NCBI RefSeq assembly: GCF_004322775.1
Contig: NZ_CP036403.1
Location: forward strand, 3,968,001 to 4,032,000
DNA from: Ornithinimicrobium sufpigmenti
Lineage (GTDB): Bacteria; Actinomycetota; Actinomycetes; Actinomycetales; Dermatophilaceae
Direction: 5' to 3'
DNA: 64,000 nucleotides
This document shows positions 16,046 to 25,685 of the stretch, piece by piece. How positions within the stretch are numbered: the first letter of the stretch is position 1; every line of letters starts with the position of its first letter. The notes below the pieces were generated by a model. The model had not been told where the DNA came from and did no database searches. It saw nothing but the letters and a program-made list of their open reading frames with translations. Position numbers and translations under genes: made by a program.

Positions 16046-16481
16046 GCCCGGCCGGCCTCTGCGCGAGGAGGTCGACACCGAGCAGGGAGCTGGCTCTCGC
16101 CGCGGATGTCGCGCCTCGACAGGGCAGATGTCACTCCTTGACAAGGAAATGTTCGACGGACATGGATATATCCCCCGTCCACGGTGACTTTTCCCGTCCG
16201 AGGTGACTTTCGTCGTCCAGCCCGGGAGGTCGGCTGATGACGCGCCCGGCCAAGGGCACCCTTGCGCGAGACGCCCTCGACTTATAGCGTCACGGTCACG
16301 GCCGTCGCGGACGCGTATCACTGGCGCTACTCGTCGCGGCGGTCGCCGAGACCCCGCTCGTCTGTTGTGCCGCCCGGTCCGGCGAGAACGCCGCACGACA
16401 CATACCCGTGCACGGGTCCAGCAGGGCGCTGGAGTGCACGATCAGCGCGGTTGCGCCGGACCGACGCCGACAGGGCAGCTC
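16046..16481. other. Gene-free stretch with a possible IS-end remnant
   Basis: No convincing coding region. Between about 16126 and 16215 the base composition drops in GC, and there is a small palindrome CCTTGACAAGG followed by two copies of a roughly 20-bp sequence containing CCCGTCC..GGTGACTTT. Such internal direct repeats resemble ends of IS21-type elements, but no transposase fragment is recognised. The rest, 16216-16481, shows no gene, and the thioesterase and FrnE genes converge on it. Confidence 0.3.
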
Positions 16482-16916
16482 CTACCGATCTGCTCGGCTC
16501 TTCAACCGCTCGCGGACCCCGAGTGGCCAGGGTCCGGCGCCGCCCGCGGACCCGGCTGCGTCCGCCAGGGCCACTGCGTCCGCCGACTCCCCTGGACCGA
16601 CGTTGACGCAGACCATCCGACCACGGGCTGCGGGGCCGCGCGGGCCGGCGACCTCGAAGGCGTAGGTCAGCGAGGACGTCCCGACCTTCTCGACCCACAA
16701 CGTCGTGTCCACCTGCTCGCGGAACCACAGCCGGTCCAGGTAGTCCACCTCGTACCGGACCCGTGGGGCGGTGCCGAAGAGGTCCAGCAGGCCCAGTTCC
16801 TCGTGCAGCGCGTTCTCGGCGGCCTCGACCCACCGGATGACGGCCGAGTGGTGGTAGTGGCCGGCCGCATCCGTGTCCACCCAGTCGACGGTGCGGGTGA
16901 CGCTGACCCGGGTCAC
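16482..16916 (-). CDS. Hotdog-fold acyl-CoA thioesterase (4HBT/YbgC type)
   Basis: A 144-residue protein with the 4-hydroxybenzoyl-CoA thioesterase/YbgC signature near the N-terminus (VDWVDTDAAGHYHHSAVIRWVE, the first Asp of DTD being the usual catalytic position) and hotdog strands RVRYEVDYLDRLWFRE and TYAFEVAGP. It would hydrolyse an acyl- or aroyl-CoA to free acid and CoA. The start overlaps the end of the CoA-ligase gene by 4 bp, so ligase and thioesterase are co-translated. It may prevent CoA sequestration when the downstream pathway stalls; this is inference. Confidence 0.82.
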   Translation of the reverse strand: MTRVSVTRTVDWVDTDAAGHYHHSAVIRWVEAAENALHEELGLLDLFGTAPRVRYEVDYLDRLWFREQVDTTLWVEKVGTSSLTYAFEVAGPRGPAARGRMVCVNVGPGESADAVALADAAGSAGGAGPWPLGVRERLKSRADR

Positions 16917-18619
16917 GCGTCGACCGACCCCGTGGCGGCTGTCGCAGCCTCCTTGCGCAGCACGAACCGCTGCACCTTGCCGGTCGAGGTCCGCGGCAGC
17001 GCGTCGAGGAACTCGATCTGGCGGGGGTACTTGTACGGCGCGATGACGCCCTTCACGTGGTCCTGCAGCGTCTTGCGCAGCGTCGCCTCGCCGTCCTCAC
17101 CACCCAGCTCGGTGCGGCCGCGGCGCGGCACGACGTAGGCCTTCACGACATACCCCCGCTCCTCGTCCGGCGCCGCGACCACGGCGCACTCCATCACCTC
17201 CGGGTGCGAGATCAGCGCCTCCTCGACCTCGGTGCCGGAGATGTTGTAGCCCGCGCTGATGATCATGTCGTCCGAGCGGGCCTGGTACCAGAAGTAGCCG
17301 TCCTCGTCGCGGATGAAGGTGTCGCCGGTGATGTTCCAGCCGTCCTGGACGTACACGGTCTGCCGCTCGTCGGCCAGGTAGCGGCAGCCGGTCGGCCCCT
17401 TGACCGCGAGCCGGCCGGCCACACCGTCGGGCGCGTCCCGGCCCGCCTTGTCGATGACCTTCGCCCGGTAGCCCGGCACCGGCTTCCCGGTCGAGCCGGG
17501 CCGGATGTCGTCGTCGGAGGAGCCGATGAAGATGTGCAGCATCTCGGTCGAGCCGATGCCGTCGATGAGCTTGAGCCCGGTGGCCTCGTGGAACTCCTCC
17601 CACGTCGCGCGGGGCAGGTGCTCCCCCGCCGAGACCGCGCGGCGCAGGCCCCTCAGCGCCGGCGCCCTCCCCTTGGCCAGCATCGCCTTGTATGCCGTGG
17701 GGGCGGTGAAGCAGACCGTCGCGCCGAGCTCCTCGATGAGGTCGGCCAGCTGCTCCGGGGTCGCCTTCTCGACCATGATCGTGCTGGCCCCCACCCGTAG
17801 CGGGAAGATGACGAGCCCGCCCAGGCCGAAGGTGAAGGCGATCGGCGGGGTGCCGATGAAGACGTCGTCCGGCGCCGGCCGGAGCACGTAGCGGGAGAAG
17901 GTGTCGGCGTTGGCCAGGATGTCGCGGTGGAAGTGCATGGTGGCCTTGGGCCGGCCCGTGGTGCCGGAGGTGAAGGCCAGCATCGAGACGTCGTCCGCGG
18001 CGGTCGGGACGTCCTCGAAGGTCGTCGGCTTGTCCCGCGCCAGGGCGAGGATGTCGTCCAGGCCCGCGGCACCCTGCTGCTCCTCGCCGCCCTGGGTCGC
18101 GCCGTACGTGAGCATCCGCAGCCCTGGGATCTGGGAGTTGAGCAGGTCGTCGGTGAACCGGTGGTCGCACACCGCCAGGTTGAAGTTGCCGATCTCGCAG
18201 ATCGTCAACAGCTCCTTGGACCGCAGCATCGGCATCGTCGGGACGATCACCGCGCCGGCCTTGAGCGCGGCGATCCAGATCGCCACCAGCCACGGGTTGT
18301 TCGGCCCACGCAGCAGCACCCGGTTGCCGGGCACCAGACCCAGGTCGTCGACGAAGACGTGCGCGATCCGGTTGGCGTGCTCGCGCAGCTCGCCGTAGGT
18401 CCACCGGGTGCCGTCGGGCGCGAGGATGCACGGCCGGTCCGCGCCACCCTGGTCGATCACGTCGTCCAGCAGCACCGTGCCGACGTTGAGCTGCGCGGGG
18501 TACTGCACCTCGGGCACCTCGAAGATGAACTCCGGCCACAGGTCACGGGGTGGCAGGTTGTCGCGGCAGAAGGTGTCGACGTGCGCGCTCGGCGAGAGCG
18601 ACAGGGGCGCGTCCGGCAT
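16913..18619 (-). CDS. Benzoate/2-aminobenzoate-CoA ligase (AMP-forming)
   Basis: A 568-residue ANL ligase of the benzoate-CoA ligase branch. The start SAHVDTFCRDNLPPRDLWPEF, the ATP motif FTSGTTGRPKATMHFHRD, GIGSTEMLHIF and the catalytic-lysine end RTSTGKVQRFVLRKE fit the group containing 2-aminobenzoate-CoA ligase. It would convert an aromatic acid to its CoA thioester, the substrate of the fusion monooxygenase. It is divergent from the PaaX-type regulator with 63 bp between the starts and is followed by an overlapping thioesterase. The aromatic substrate is inferred from context: 2-aminobenzoate is most likely, salicylate or benzoate possible. Confidence 0.85.
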   Translation of the reverse strand: MPDAPLSLSPSAHVDTFCRDNLPPRDLWPEFIFEVPEVQYPAQLNVGTVLLDDVIDQGGADRPCILAPDGTRWTYGELREHANRIAHVFVDDLGLVPGNRVLLRGPNNPWLVAIWIAALKAGAVIVPTMPMLRSKELLTICEIGNFNLAVCDHRFTDDLLNSQIPGLRMLTYGATQGGEEQQGAAGLDDILALARDKPTTFEDVPTAADDVSMLAFTSGTTGRPKATMHFHRDILANADTFSRYVLRPAPDDVFIGTPPIAFTFGLGGLVIFPLRVGASTIMVEKATPEQLADLIEELGATVCFTAPTAYKAMLAKGRAPALRGLRRAVSAGEHLPRATWEEFHEATGLKLIDGIGSTEMLHIFIGSSDDDIRPGSTGKPVPGYRAKVIDKAGRDAPDGVAGRLAVKGPTGCRYLADERQTVYVQDGWNITGDTFIRDEDGYFWYQARSDDMIISAGYNISGTEVEEALISHPEVMECAVVAAPDEERGYVVKAYVVPRRGRTELGGEDGEATLRKTLQDHVKGVIAPYKYPRQIEFLDALPRTSTGKVQRFVLRKEAATAATGSVDA

Positions 18620-18670
18620 CAGCAGACCTCTCTCTCGGCACCTTCGGCGACGGTGCCCGGTGCTCCCCAG

Positions 18671-18698
18671 TATGTTAGCTGCGTGACGACAGTCAAGG
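18671..18698 (+). promoter_or_regulatory. Putative leaderless promoter and operator of the PaaX-type gene
   Basis: TATGTT (18671-18676) ends 6 nt before the GTG start at 18683, fitting a -10 box for a leaderless mRNA. TGACGACAGTCA, an imperfect palindrome, covers 18684-18695 at the predicted transcription start. The site is shared with two other island promoters, so autoregulation together with control of the divergent ligase is plausible. Confidence 0.4.
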
Positions 18699-19549
18699 GC
18701 ACGACATCATCTGCGCACGACTCCGGGCGCTCCGGGACCGGGGTCGACGCCGGTCTGCGCGCGCTCATCGTGACGATCTACGGCCTCTACGCCCGGGAGG
18801 TCGGGGGCTGGCTGAGCGTCAGCACCCTCATCCGGCTGATGGCCCGGCTGGACGTGGACGAGCCGGCGGTGCGCTCCTCGATCTCCCGGCTCAAGCGTCG
18901 CGGCATCCTGGAGCCGGAGCGGATCGACGGCCGGGCGGGCTACGCCCTGTCCGCCCAGGCCCGGGAGATCCTGGACGCCGGGGACCGGCGCATCTTCCGC
19001 CGCCGCAGGGGGACCGTCGACGAGGGCTGGGTCCTCGCCGTCTTCAGCGTGCCGGAGTCCGAGCGCCGCCGCCGGCACACCCTGCGCTCGCGCCTGGCCT
19101 GGCTCGGCTTCGGCTCCGTCGGCCCCGGCGTCTGGATCGCGCCGGCGCACCTCCACGACGAGGCGCGCGAGATGCTGCTGCGGGAGGACCTGGCGGAGTA
19201 CGTCGACCTCTTCCAGGCCACCTACCTCGGCTTCTCCGCGGCCGCCGAGGAGGTGGCGCGCTGGTGGGACCTCGAGGGCCTGGGGGAGCTCTACGAGGAG
19301 TTCTGCGCCGAGCACGCACCGGTCCTGGCGAGCTGGCGCGCCCGGCGGGGCAAGGACGACCCGGGTATGGCGTTCGCCGACTACGTGCGGGTGCTCACCG
19401 CCTGGCGGCGCCTGCCCTACCTCGACCCTGGCCTGGCGCCCGAGCTGCTCCCGCGGGACTGGGCCGGGACCAGGGCCGCCGACCTCTTCTTCGCGCTGCA
19501 GCGCCGCCTCGAGGGCCCCTCGCACCGGTTCGTCGAGGAGGCCAGCTGA
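18683..19549 (+). CDS. PaaX-family transcriptional regulator
   Basis: A 288-residue protein of the PaaX family: an N-terminal winged helix (LIVTIYGLYAREVGGWLSVSTLIRLMARL...RSSISRLKRRGILEPE), a central domain with WVLAVFSVPESERRRRHTLRSRLAWLGFGSV, and the PaaX C-terminal domain with LPYLDPGLAPELLPRDWAG. The E. coli prototype represses phenylacetate genes and is released by phenylacetyl-CoA. Here the neighbour is an aromatic CoA ligase, so the inducer is probably an aromatic acyl-CoA of this pathway. The GTG start is supported by TATGTT 6 nt upstream. It converges on livF; a repeat array fills the gap. Confidence 0.85.
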   Translation: MTTVKGTTSSAHDSGRSGTGVDAGLRALIVTIYGLYAREVGGWLSVSTLIRLMARLDVDEPAVRSSISRLKRRGILEPERIDGRAGYALSAQAREILDAGDRRIFRRRRGTVDEGWVLAVFSVPESERRRRHTLRSRLAWLGFGSVGPGVWIAPAHLHDEAREMLLREDLAEYVDLFQATYLGFSAAAEEVARWWDLEGLGELYEEFCAEHAPVLASWRARRGKDDPGMAFADYVRVLTAWRRLPYLDPGLAPELLPRDWAGTRAADLFFALQRRLEGPSHRFVEEAS

Positions 19550-19553
19550 GGTC

Positions 19554-19637
19554 GTGTCGCCGGTCGGGGACAAAGCGTGTCGCCGGTCGGGGACACAGCG
19601 TGTCGCCGGTGGGGGACACACCGTGTCGCCGGTCGGG

Positions 19638-19640
<3 letters not shown>
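19554..19640. repeat. 23-bp tandem array between convergent regulator and livF genes
   Basis: Three 23-bp units (19554, 19577, 19600) and one partial unit (19623) opening GTGTCGCCGGTCGG fill the whole gap between the regulator stop (19547-19549) and the livF stop (19638-19640, minus strand), which lies in the last unit. The same 14-bp opening recurs at 49088-49170. Confidence 0.9.
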
Positions 19641-20365
<725 letters not shown>

Positions 20366-20369
<4 letters not shown>

Positions 20370-21178
20370 CCCGATCCCTCCTCGATGAACAGCTCCGAGG
20401 TGTCCTCGGCGCCCAGGTAGGCCTGCTGGACGGCGTCGCTGGCCCGGACCTCGTCCGGGTCCCCGGTCAGCAGGTGCTGGCCGAGGTGCAGGACGGTGAC
20501 CCGGTCGGCGACGCCGAAGACGAGGTCGAGGTCGTGCTCGACGAGCAGGACGGTGACCTCGGCGGGCAGCCCCAGCACCAGGTCCTGGAAGGCCATCGTG
20601 TCGGCCGGGGACATCCCGGCGGCCGGCTCGTCCAGCAGCAGCACCGACGGCCGGGTCGCCAGCGCGACGGCGACCTCGAGCTGCCGCCGCTCCCCGTGGG
20701 ACAGCGATGCTGCGGTCGCGCCGGACCGGTCCTGCAGGTTGAGCTGCTCGAGCACCTCGTCCGCCTCGGCGAGCAGGGCCCGGCGCCGGGTCACCGCGCG
20801 CCAGGGCTGCCCCTGCACACCGTGGCGGCGCTGCACGGCGATGAGGATGTTCTCCCGGGCGGTGGCCGAGAGGAAGAGCGAGGAGTGTTGGAAGGTGCGG
20901 ACCAGGCCGCGGCGGGCACGGGCGTGCTCGGAGAGCCTGGTCACGTCGTCGCCGTGCAGGGTCACCGTCCCCGCGGTCGCCGGGAGCGCGCCGGCGACGA
21001 GCGCGAAGAGGGTCGACTTCCCCGCGCCGTTGGGACCGATGACGGCGTGCCGGGCACCGGGGGCGACGTCGAAGCTGACGTCCTTGACCGCAGACAGGCT
21101 GCCGAAGTCCTTGCCCAGGCCCTGCAGGCGCAGCGCGGGGGCGGGCGACCCGGAGGAGGTGGCGGGCGTGCTCGTCAT
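20366..21178 (-). CDS. livG: ABC transporter ATPase LivG
   Basis: A 270-residue ABC ATPase. Walker A is GPNGAGKST, the signature is LSHGERRQ, Walker B is LLLDEPAAGMSP, and FQHSSLF is the Q-loop region. It pairs with LivF to energise import. ATG 21178 overlaps livM by 4 bp; a longer upstream frame reads back through livM and is not coding. The C-terminus EDTSELFIEEGSG runs into livF by 4 bp. Confidence 0.92.
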
Positions 21179-22230
21179 ACCTCGACCTCCCCCGCGGCGC
21201 CCTTGCGCAGCCGGCGCAGCCACCCGCCCCACTGTCTCGGACCTCCGGCGATCCCCTTCGGCAGCAGGTAGACGGCGAGGACGAACAGGATGCCCAGCAG
21301 CAGCGGGCCGCTCGCGAAGCCCATCTGGCCGAGGTAGTCGCGGGTGAAGATGACCACCATGGCGCCGAGGCAGGCGCCCCACATCGACCCGACGCCGCCG
21401 ACGATGACGCAGAGCAGGGCCAGGGCGGCGACCTGGAAACCCATGTCGCCCGGGGCGACGAAACGCTGGGAGGAGGCCCACAGGGAGCCGGCCAGCGCGG
21501 CCAGGCCGCCGGCGATGACGTAGGCCGCGAGCGCGTAGCTGTCGGTGCGGTAGCCCACTGCCCGCAGCCGCGCCTCGTTGTCCCGCAGCCCGCGCAGGGT
21601 CAGCCCCAGCGGCGAGCGCAGCAGGATGGCCACGAGGACGTAGGCGATGAGCGCGACGGCGAGGACGTAGTAGTAGATGAAGCCCTGGTTGCGCAGGCCC
21701 TCTGCTCCGGGCACGGCCACGACGGGCGGGATGCCGGACAGGCCGTCGGTCCCGCGGGTGATCTCGTGCAGGCGGCCGGCGGCGCTGTAGGCGATCTCGC
21801 CGATGGCCAGGGTGATCATCAGGAAGGCGACACCGCGGGCGCGGATCGCGACCGGGCCGGTGAGCAGCGCGGCGACCACGCCGGCCACGACCGCGACCAC
21901 GAGCTGGACGAGGCCCAGCTCGGAGACGTGGATCGCGGTCAGGGCGCCGGCGTACGCCCCGACGCCGAAGTAGGCCGCCTGGCCCAGGGTGGGCAGGCCG
22001 GCGATGCCGGTCAGCAGGTTCACGCTCATGGCCAGCACGGCGAAGATGAGGATCTTGGTGAACGTCATCACCGCATACGTGCCGAGCACCCACGGGATGG
22101 CGAGCAGGGCGAGCACGACCACCCCGACGACGAGGCTCTGGCGGACGTCCGGCCGTCGGCGGCGGGCCGGCTCGACCGCCCGGGTGTCGGGGGTATGCCG
22201 CACGTCGCGCGCGGGCTGGGCGGTGCTCAT
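21175..22230 (-). CDS. livM: ABC transporter permease LivM
   Basis: A 351-residue inner-membrane permease with many hydrophobic segments and the typical LivM wording NLLTGIAGLPTLGQAAYFGVGAYAGA and GLRDNEARLRAVGYRTDSYAL, the latter being the coupling-helix region. The N-terminal 30 residues are charged and cytosolic. The C-terminus ends in a basic stretch (WLRRLRKGAAGEVEV). It overlaps livH and livG by 4 bp on either side and should pair with LivH. Confidence 0.92.
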   Translation of the reverse strand: MSTAQPARDVRHTPDTRAVEPARRRRPDVRQSLVVGVVVLALLAIPWVLGTYAVMTFTKILIFAVLAMSVNLLTGIAGLPTLGQAAYFGVGAYAGALTAIHVSELGLVQLVVAVVAGVVAALLTGPVAIRARGVAFLMITLAIGEIAYSAAGRLHEITRGTDGLSGIPPVVAVPGAEGLRNQGFIYYYVLAVALIAYVLVAILLRSPLGLTLRGLRDNEARLRAVGYRTDSYALAAYVIAGGLAALAGSLWASSQRFVAPGDMGFQVAALALLCVIVGGVGSMWGACLGAMVVIFTRDYLGQMGFASGPLLLGILFVLAVYLLPKGIAGGPRQWGGWLRRLRKGAAGEVEV

Positions 22231-23105
22231 GCGGTCTTCCCCGTCGCGAACAGCCCCTGGGGGCGGAGAGCCAGGACGAAGAGCATCGCCCCGAAGAGCA
22301 GGAAGGGGGCGTAGTCCGTGAACAGGGCGACCCCGAGCGTCTGGACCTGGCCGATCAGCAGCGCGCCGAGAAGCGCCCCCCGGACCGACCCCAGCCCGCC
22401 GATGACCACGACGACCAGGGAGAGCACCAGGACCCTCTGGTCCACGTGCGGACCAGGCGCCAGGATCGGGGCGCCGAGGACCCCGCCGACGGTGGCCAGC
22501 ACGGCACCGAAGGCGAAGACGCCGAAGAGGATTTTGCGGGTGTCGACCCCCATGGCCCGCACCATGTCCCGGTCGGCGACGGTCGCCCGGACCAGGGCAC
22601 CTACGGAGGTCCGCTCGAAGGCCAGGTAGACGAGCGCGGCGAGCAGGCCGGCCACGCCGATGAAGACCAGCCGGTAGAGGGGGTAGGTGTAGCCCAGGAC
22701 GGTGATCGAGCCGGCCAGCGCCGTCGGAGGAGCTGTCGAGAGCGTCTCGGCCGGGAAGAACATGAGGAAGATCTCCGCGGCGATGAACGAGATGCCCAGC
22801 GTCAGCGCCGCCTGGTCAAGGTGCCCGCGTCCCTGCAGCGGCGCGACCGCAGCTGCGAGCAGGCCACCGCCCAGGACGCCGACCAGCAGGCCCACCACCA
22901 GGGCGATGAGCAGGCCCGTCCAGCTGCCGTCGGACAGCGCGTAGGCGGTGTAGGCGCCAGCCAGGTAGAGCGTGCCGTGCGCGAGGTTGAGCACGTCCAT
23001 CATCCCGAAGACCAGGGAGAGGCCCACGGCCAGCGTGAACAGCAGCAGGCCGTAGGCCACCCCGTCCACCATGCTGACGAGGTTCTGGTCGAACCAGCCG
23101 ATCAC
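22227..23105 (-). CDS. livH: ABC transporter permease LivH
   Basis: A 292-residue inner-membrane permease. LivH landmarks include GVAYGLLLFTLAVGLSLVFGMMDVLNLAHGTLYLAGAYTAY near the N-terminus and GLGSVRGALLGALLIGQ near the C-terminus. Its start is 69 bp downstream of the binding-protein stop and its end overlaps livM by 4 bp, giving the operon order binding protein, H, M, G, F. Confidence 0.92.
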   Translation of the reverse strand: MIGWFDQNLVSMVDGVAYGLLLFTLAVGLSLVFGMMDVLNLAHGTLYLAGAYTAYALSDGSWTGLLIALVVGLLVGVLGGGLLAAAVAPLQGRGHLDQAALTLGISFIAAEIFLMFFPAETLSTAPPTALAGSITVLGYTYPLYRLVFIGVAGLLAALVYLAFERTSVGALVRATVADRDMVRAMGVDTRKILFGVFAFGAVLATVGGVLGAPILAPGPHVDQRVLVLSLVVVVIGGLGSVRGALLGALLIGQVQTLGVALFTDYAPFLLFGAMLFVLALRPQGLFATGKTA

Positions 23106-23174
23106 GGTGCGGGCGGTCGCAGGTGGTGCGGCACGTGGTCGGGCCGGTGGTGGACGGCGTGCCGGGTGCGGGCC

Positions 23175-24365
23175 TCAGCCACCCAGCTCACCCAGCTCCT
23201 CGATCACGACGTTGACCAGTTCGCCGTCGACCTCCTGCACCTCGCGCAGGTACCACTTCTGGATCGGGGTGCCGTTGTCGTTGAACCGCCAGGTGCCGCG
23301 CGGCGACTCGATCTCGCCCAGGCCGCCGATGGCCTCGTTGATGGCCTGCGGGTCGGCTCCCCCGGCCTCGGCGATCGCGAGGTCCAGCACCCGGGCGGCG
23401 TCGTAGGAGGCCGCGGCATAGGTGGTGGGCTTGCGGCCGGTCTTCTCCTCGTAGTCGGCGACGAACTGGGCGTTGAGCTCGTTCTCCAGGTCGTAGTTGT
23501 AGTTCATCGCGGTGAAGGTGCCCAGCGCGGAGTCGCCCTGGCCGTCCAGCACGCCACCCTCGGTGAGGAAGCCCGCGGAGTAGTGGGTGATCTCGTCCTT
23601 GAGGCCGAACTGCTCGTACTGCTTGACGAACTCCACCGCGGCACCGCCGGCGTAGAAGGTGAACATCGCCTCGGCACCCGAGGAGCGGGCGTTGGCCAGG
23701 AACGGCTGGAAGTTGGTCGTGCTCGGGAACGGCGTGTAGACCTCGTCGGCGATCTCGCCGCCGGCGGGCTCGAAGGTGCTCTTGAAGCCGGTCACCTCGT
23801 CGATGCCCGCCTGGTAGTCGGCCGCCAGGAAGTACACGCTGCCCTCGACGTTCTCGGCGACGTAGGCACCGAGCGCCTCCCCCGGCTCGTCGTTGACGTA
23901 GGAGGTGCGCCAGATGTACTCGGCGCCGGTGAGGGTGGTGGGGGAGGCGTTGGACCCGACCAGCGGGATCTCCTCGCTCTCGAAGAGGTCGACGATGCCG
24001 TTCATCACCGCGGAGTTCACCACGCCGGTGACGACGTGCACCTCGTCCTGCTGGACGAGGCGGTCGGCCGCGGCGCGTCCACTGTCGGCGGTCTCCCCCT
24101 CGTCGGCGAGGACGACGTCCACGTCCTGACCGCCGAGCTGGTTGTCGTGCTGCTCGAGGTAGACCTCGAAGCCGGCCTTCATGTCGTCGCCCAGGCTGGT
24201 GTAGACACCCGACTGCGGCACGAGCAGGCCGACCTTCACGGGGCCTTCGTCGTCACCGCCGCCGCCACCCAGGGTGCCGCCTCCGCAGGCGCCGAGCGCG
24301 AGCGAGCCGCTCGCCACGAGGGCGAGCAGGTGTGTCTTCCGTCGTGCGGTCGTCCGTGCGGTCAT
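23175..24365 (-). CDS. Periplasmic-type substrate-binding lipoprotein of the Liv importer
   Basis: A 396-residue extracytoplasmic binding protein (type 1 periplasmic-binding fold, Leu/Ile/Val-family). The N-terminus has basic residues, a hydrophobic core and a lipobox LALGAC with the lipidated Cys at 27, then a Gly-rich linker. The mature part starts GPVKVGLLVPQSGVYTSLGDDM and contains GVVNSAVMNGI and TYAAASYDAARVL. In the Azoarcus 2-aminobenzoate cluster an ABC binding protein is also encoded, so an aromatic acid ligand is plausible. A relatively AT-rich promoter gap separates it from the RidA gene. Confidence 0.88.
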   Translation of the reverse strand: MTARTTARRKTHLLALVASGSLALGACGGGTLGGGGGDDEGPVKVGLLVPQSGVYTSLGDDMKAGFEVYLEQHDNQLGGQDVDVVLADEGETADSGRAAADRLVQQDEVHVVTGVVNSAVMNGIVDLFESEEIPLVGSNASPTTLTGAEYIWRTSYVNDEPGEALGAYVAENVEGSVYFLAADYQAGIDEVTGFKSTFEPAGGEIADEVYTPFPSTTNFQPFLANARSSGAEAMFTFYAGGAAVEFVKQYEQFGLKDEITHYSAGFLTEGGVLDGQGDSALGTFTAMNYNYDLENELNAQFVADYEEKTGRKPTTYAAASYDAARVLDLAIAEAGGADPQAINEAIGGLGEIESPRGTWRFNDNGTPIQKWYLREVQEVDGELVNVVIEELGELGG

Positions 24366-24485
24366 CGCTGGAAACCCTTCCTCGGGTGCACCCGGCTCCG
24401 TCGCCGGGACGTGGTGATGGCATGCACCATATGTCGCTTCTGTATCGCTCGTCTACGGAACGCAATAAAATCGTGACCTGCAGGA
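24366..24485 (-). promoter_or_regulatory. Intergenic promoter region of the Liv operon
   Basis: This 120-bp gap upstream of the binding-protein gene contains the most AT-rich bases in the neighbourhood (around 24425-24475, with CATATG and CAATAAAATC). It therefore probably carries a promoter for the transporter operon, separate from the SDR-RidA promoter. No exact -35/-10 pair could be fixed. The binding-protein start is preceded on this strand by GAAGGG-type purines. Confidence 0.35.
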
Positions 24486-24899
24486 TCAGCCGTCCGAGCC
24501 CTCCCGGGCCTCGATCACGGCCATCCCCTGCACCTCGACGAGCGCCTCGACGTCCCACAGCCTGGCCACGCCGATCCCGGCCGTGGCCGGGTAGTGGCTG
24601 CCGAGGAGCTTCTTCCAGACGCGGCCGATCTCGCGGCCGTGGGCCTTGTAGTCGTCGATGTCGACCAGGTAGATCGTCAGGGTGGCCAGGTCGGTGGGCT
24701 CTCCGCCGGCCGCGCGCAGCGAGACCAGCAGGTTGGACAGCGCCTGCTCGAACTGCTCCACCACGGTGTCGCCGACGATGACCCCGTCGGGGTTGAGCGC
24801 CGTCTGCCCGGCCAGGAAGACCGTCCTGCCGGTGCCGACGACCGCGTGGCTGAAGCCCTTGGGCTGGCCCAGCTCGGGCGGGTTGACAAGTTCGATCAT
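24486..24899 (-). CDS. RidA/YjgF-family protein
   Basis: A 137-residue RidA-fold protein (SHAVVGTGRTVFLAGQTALNPDG; LTIYLVDIDDYKAHG; VEALVEVQGMAVIEA). RidA proteins hydrolyse enamines/imines to ketones and ammonia. The usual PARxxV motif with the catalytic Arg is replaced here by PATAGIGV, so the Arg appears absent, as in some Rid subfamilies. A YjgF-type protein (then called translation inhibitor) is also part of the Azoarcus 2-aminobenzoate cluster. Here it could help hydrolyse the enamine of the ring-reduced 2-amino intermediate. It overlaps the upstream SDR by 4 bp. Confidence 0.85.
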   Translation of the reverse strand: MIELVNPPELGQPKGFSHAVVGTGRTVFLAGQTALNPDGVIVGDTVVEQFEQALSNLLVSLRAAGGEPTDLATLTIYLVDIDDYKAHGREIGRVWKKLLGSHYPATAGIGVARLWDVEALVEVQGMAVIEAREGSDG

Positions 24900-25663
24900 G
24901 ACTGGAGCGCTCCTCCGTCGACGTTGATCCCCTGACCGCTCATGCCGCCGTTGCGCAGGCAGGTCAGCACCGCCTCGACGACCTCGTCGACGGTGATGAG
25001 CCGGTGGAGGGGGGACTTGGCCTCCAGCGCGGCGAGCGCCTGCTCCGGGGTGCGCCCGGTCTTGTCCACGATGCCCCGCACGGTCTGCGCGGTCATCGGC
25101 GTGTCCACGTAGCCGGGGCACACGGCGTTGACGGTGACGCCCGTCCTGGCCAGCTCGGCCGCCGCGGACCGCACCAGCCCCAGGACCCCGTGCTTGCTGG
25201 CGGTGTAGGCGGAGATGTAGGGCTCGCCCACCTTGGCCGCCACCGAGGCGACGACGACGATCCTGCCGTGCCCGGCCTGCTTCATCGCCGGGATGGTGCG
25301 TCGGAGCAGGCGGAACGGGGCGGTGAGGTTGAGGTCGAGCATCTGCTGCCACTGCTCGTCGGTGGTCCGGTCCACCGACGCGGAGACGCCCGCTCCGGCG
25401 TTGGCGACGACGACCTGCGGCGCGGCCCACTCCTGCTCGAGCTGGTCGACCACCCCCTCGATCGCCCCAGGTGCGGTCAGGTCCGCGGGGAGCACGAGCG
25501 TGGGGCCGGTGCACCGGCCTGCGGTCTCCTCCAGCTGGTCGCGGCTGCGGGAGGTGAGGGCGACGGCATACCCCTCGTCGCTGAGCGCCGAGGCGATCCC
25601 TGCACCGATCCCGCGACCCGCCCCGGTGACCAGGGCGACGGGTTGCTCCAGATGTCTCGACAC
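24896..25663 (-). CDS. Short-chain dehydrogenase/reductase (SDR)
   Basis: A 255-residue classical SDR: ALVTGAGRGIGAG cofactor motif, VVANAGAG, catalytic Ser in VVASVAAK, YTASKHG with catalytic Tyr/Lys, and INVDGGALQS at the C-terminus. The GTG at 25663 is chosen because conserved sequence starts there and AAGG lies 7 nt upstream; an ATG-initiated frame further upstream would run into the hydrolase promoter. It forms a two-gene unit with RidA and is divergent from the BadI-like hydrolase, so action on a ring ketone or 3-hydroxyacyl-CoA of the same pathway is likely. Confidence 0.83.
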   Translation of the reverse strand: MSRHLEQPVALVTGAGRGIGAGIASALSDEGYAVALTSRSRDQLEETAGRCTGPTLVLPADLTAPGAIEGVVDQLEQEWAAPQVVVANAGAGVSASVDRTTDEQWQQMLDLNLTAPFRLLRRTIPAMKQAGHGRIVVVASVAAKVGEPYISAYTASKHGVLGLVRSAAAELARTGVTVNAVCPGYVDTPMTAQTVRGIVDKTGRTPEQALAALEAKSPLHRLITVDEVVEAVLTCLRNGGMSGQGINVDGGALQS

Positions 25664-25685
25664 GCTGCGACCTTGCCACTTTCCG

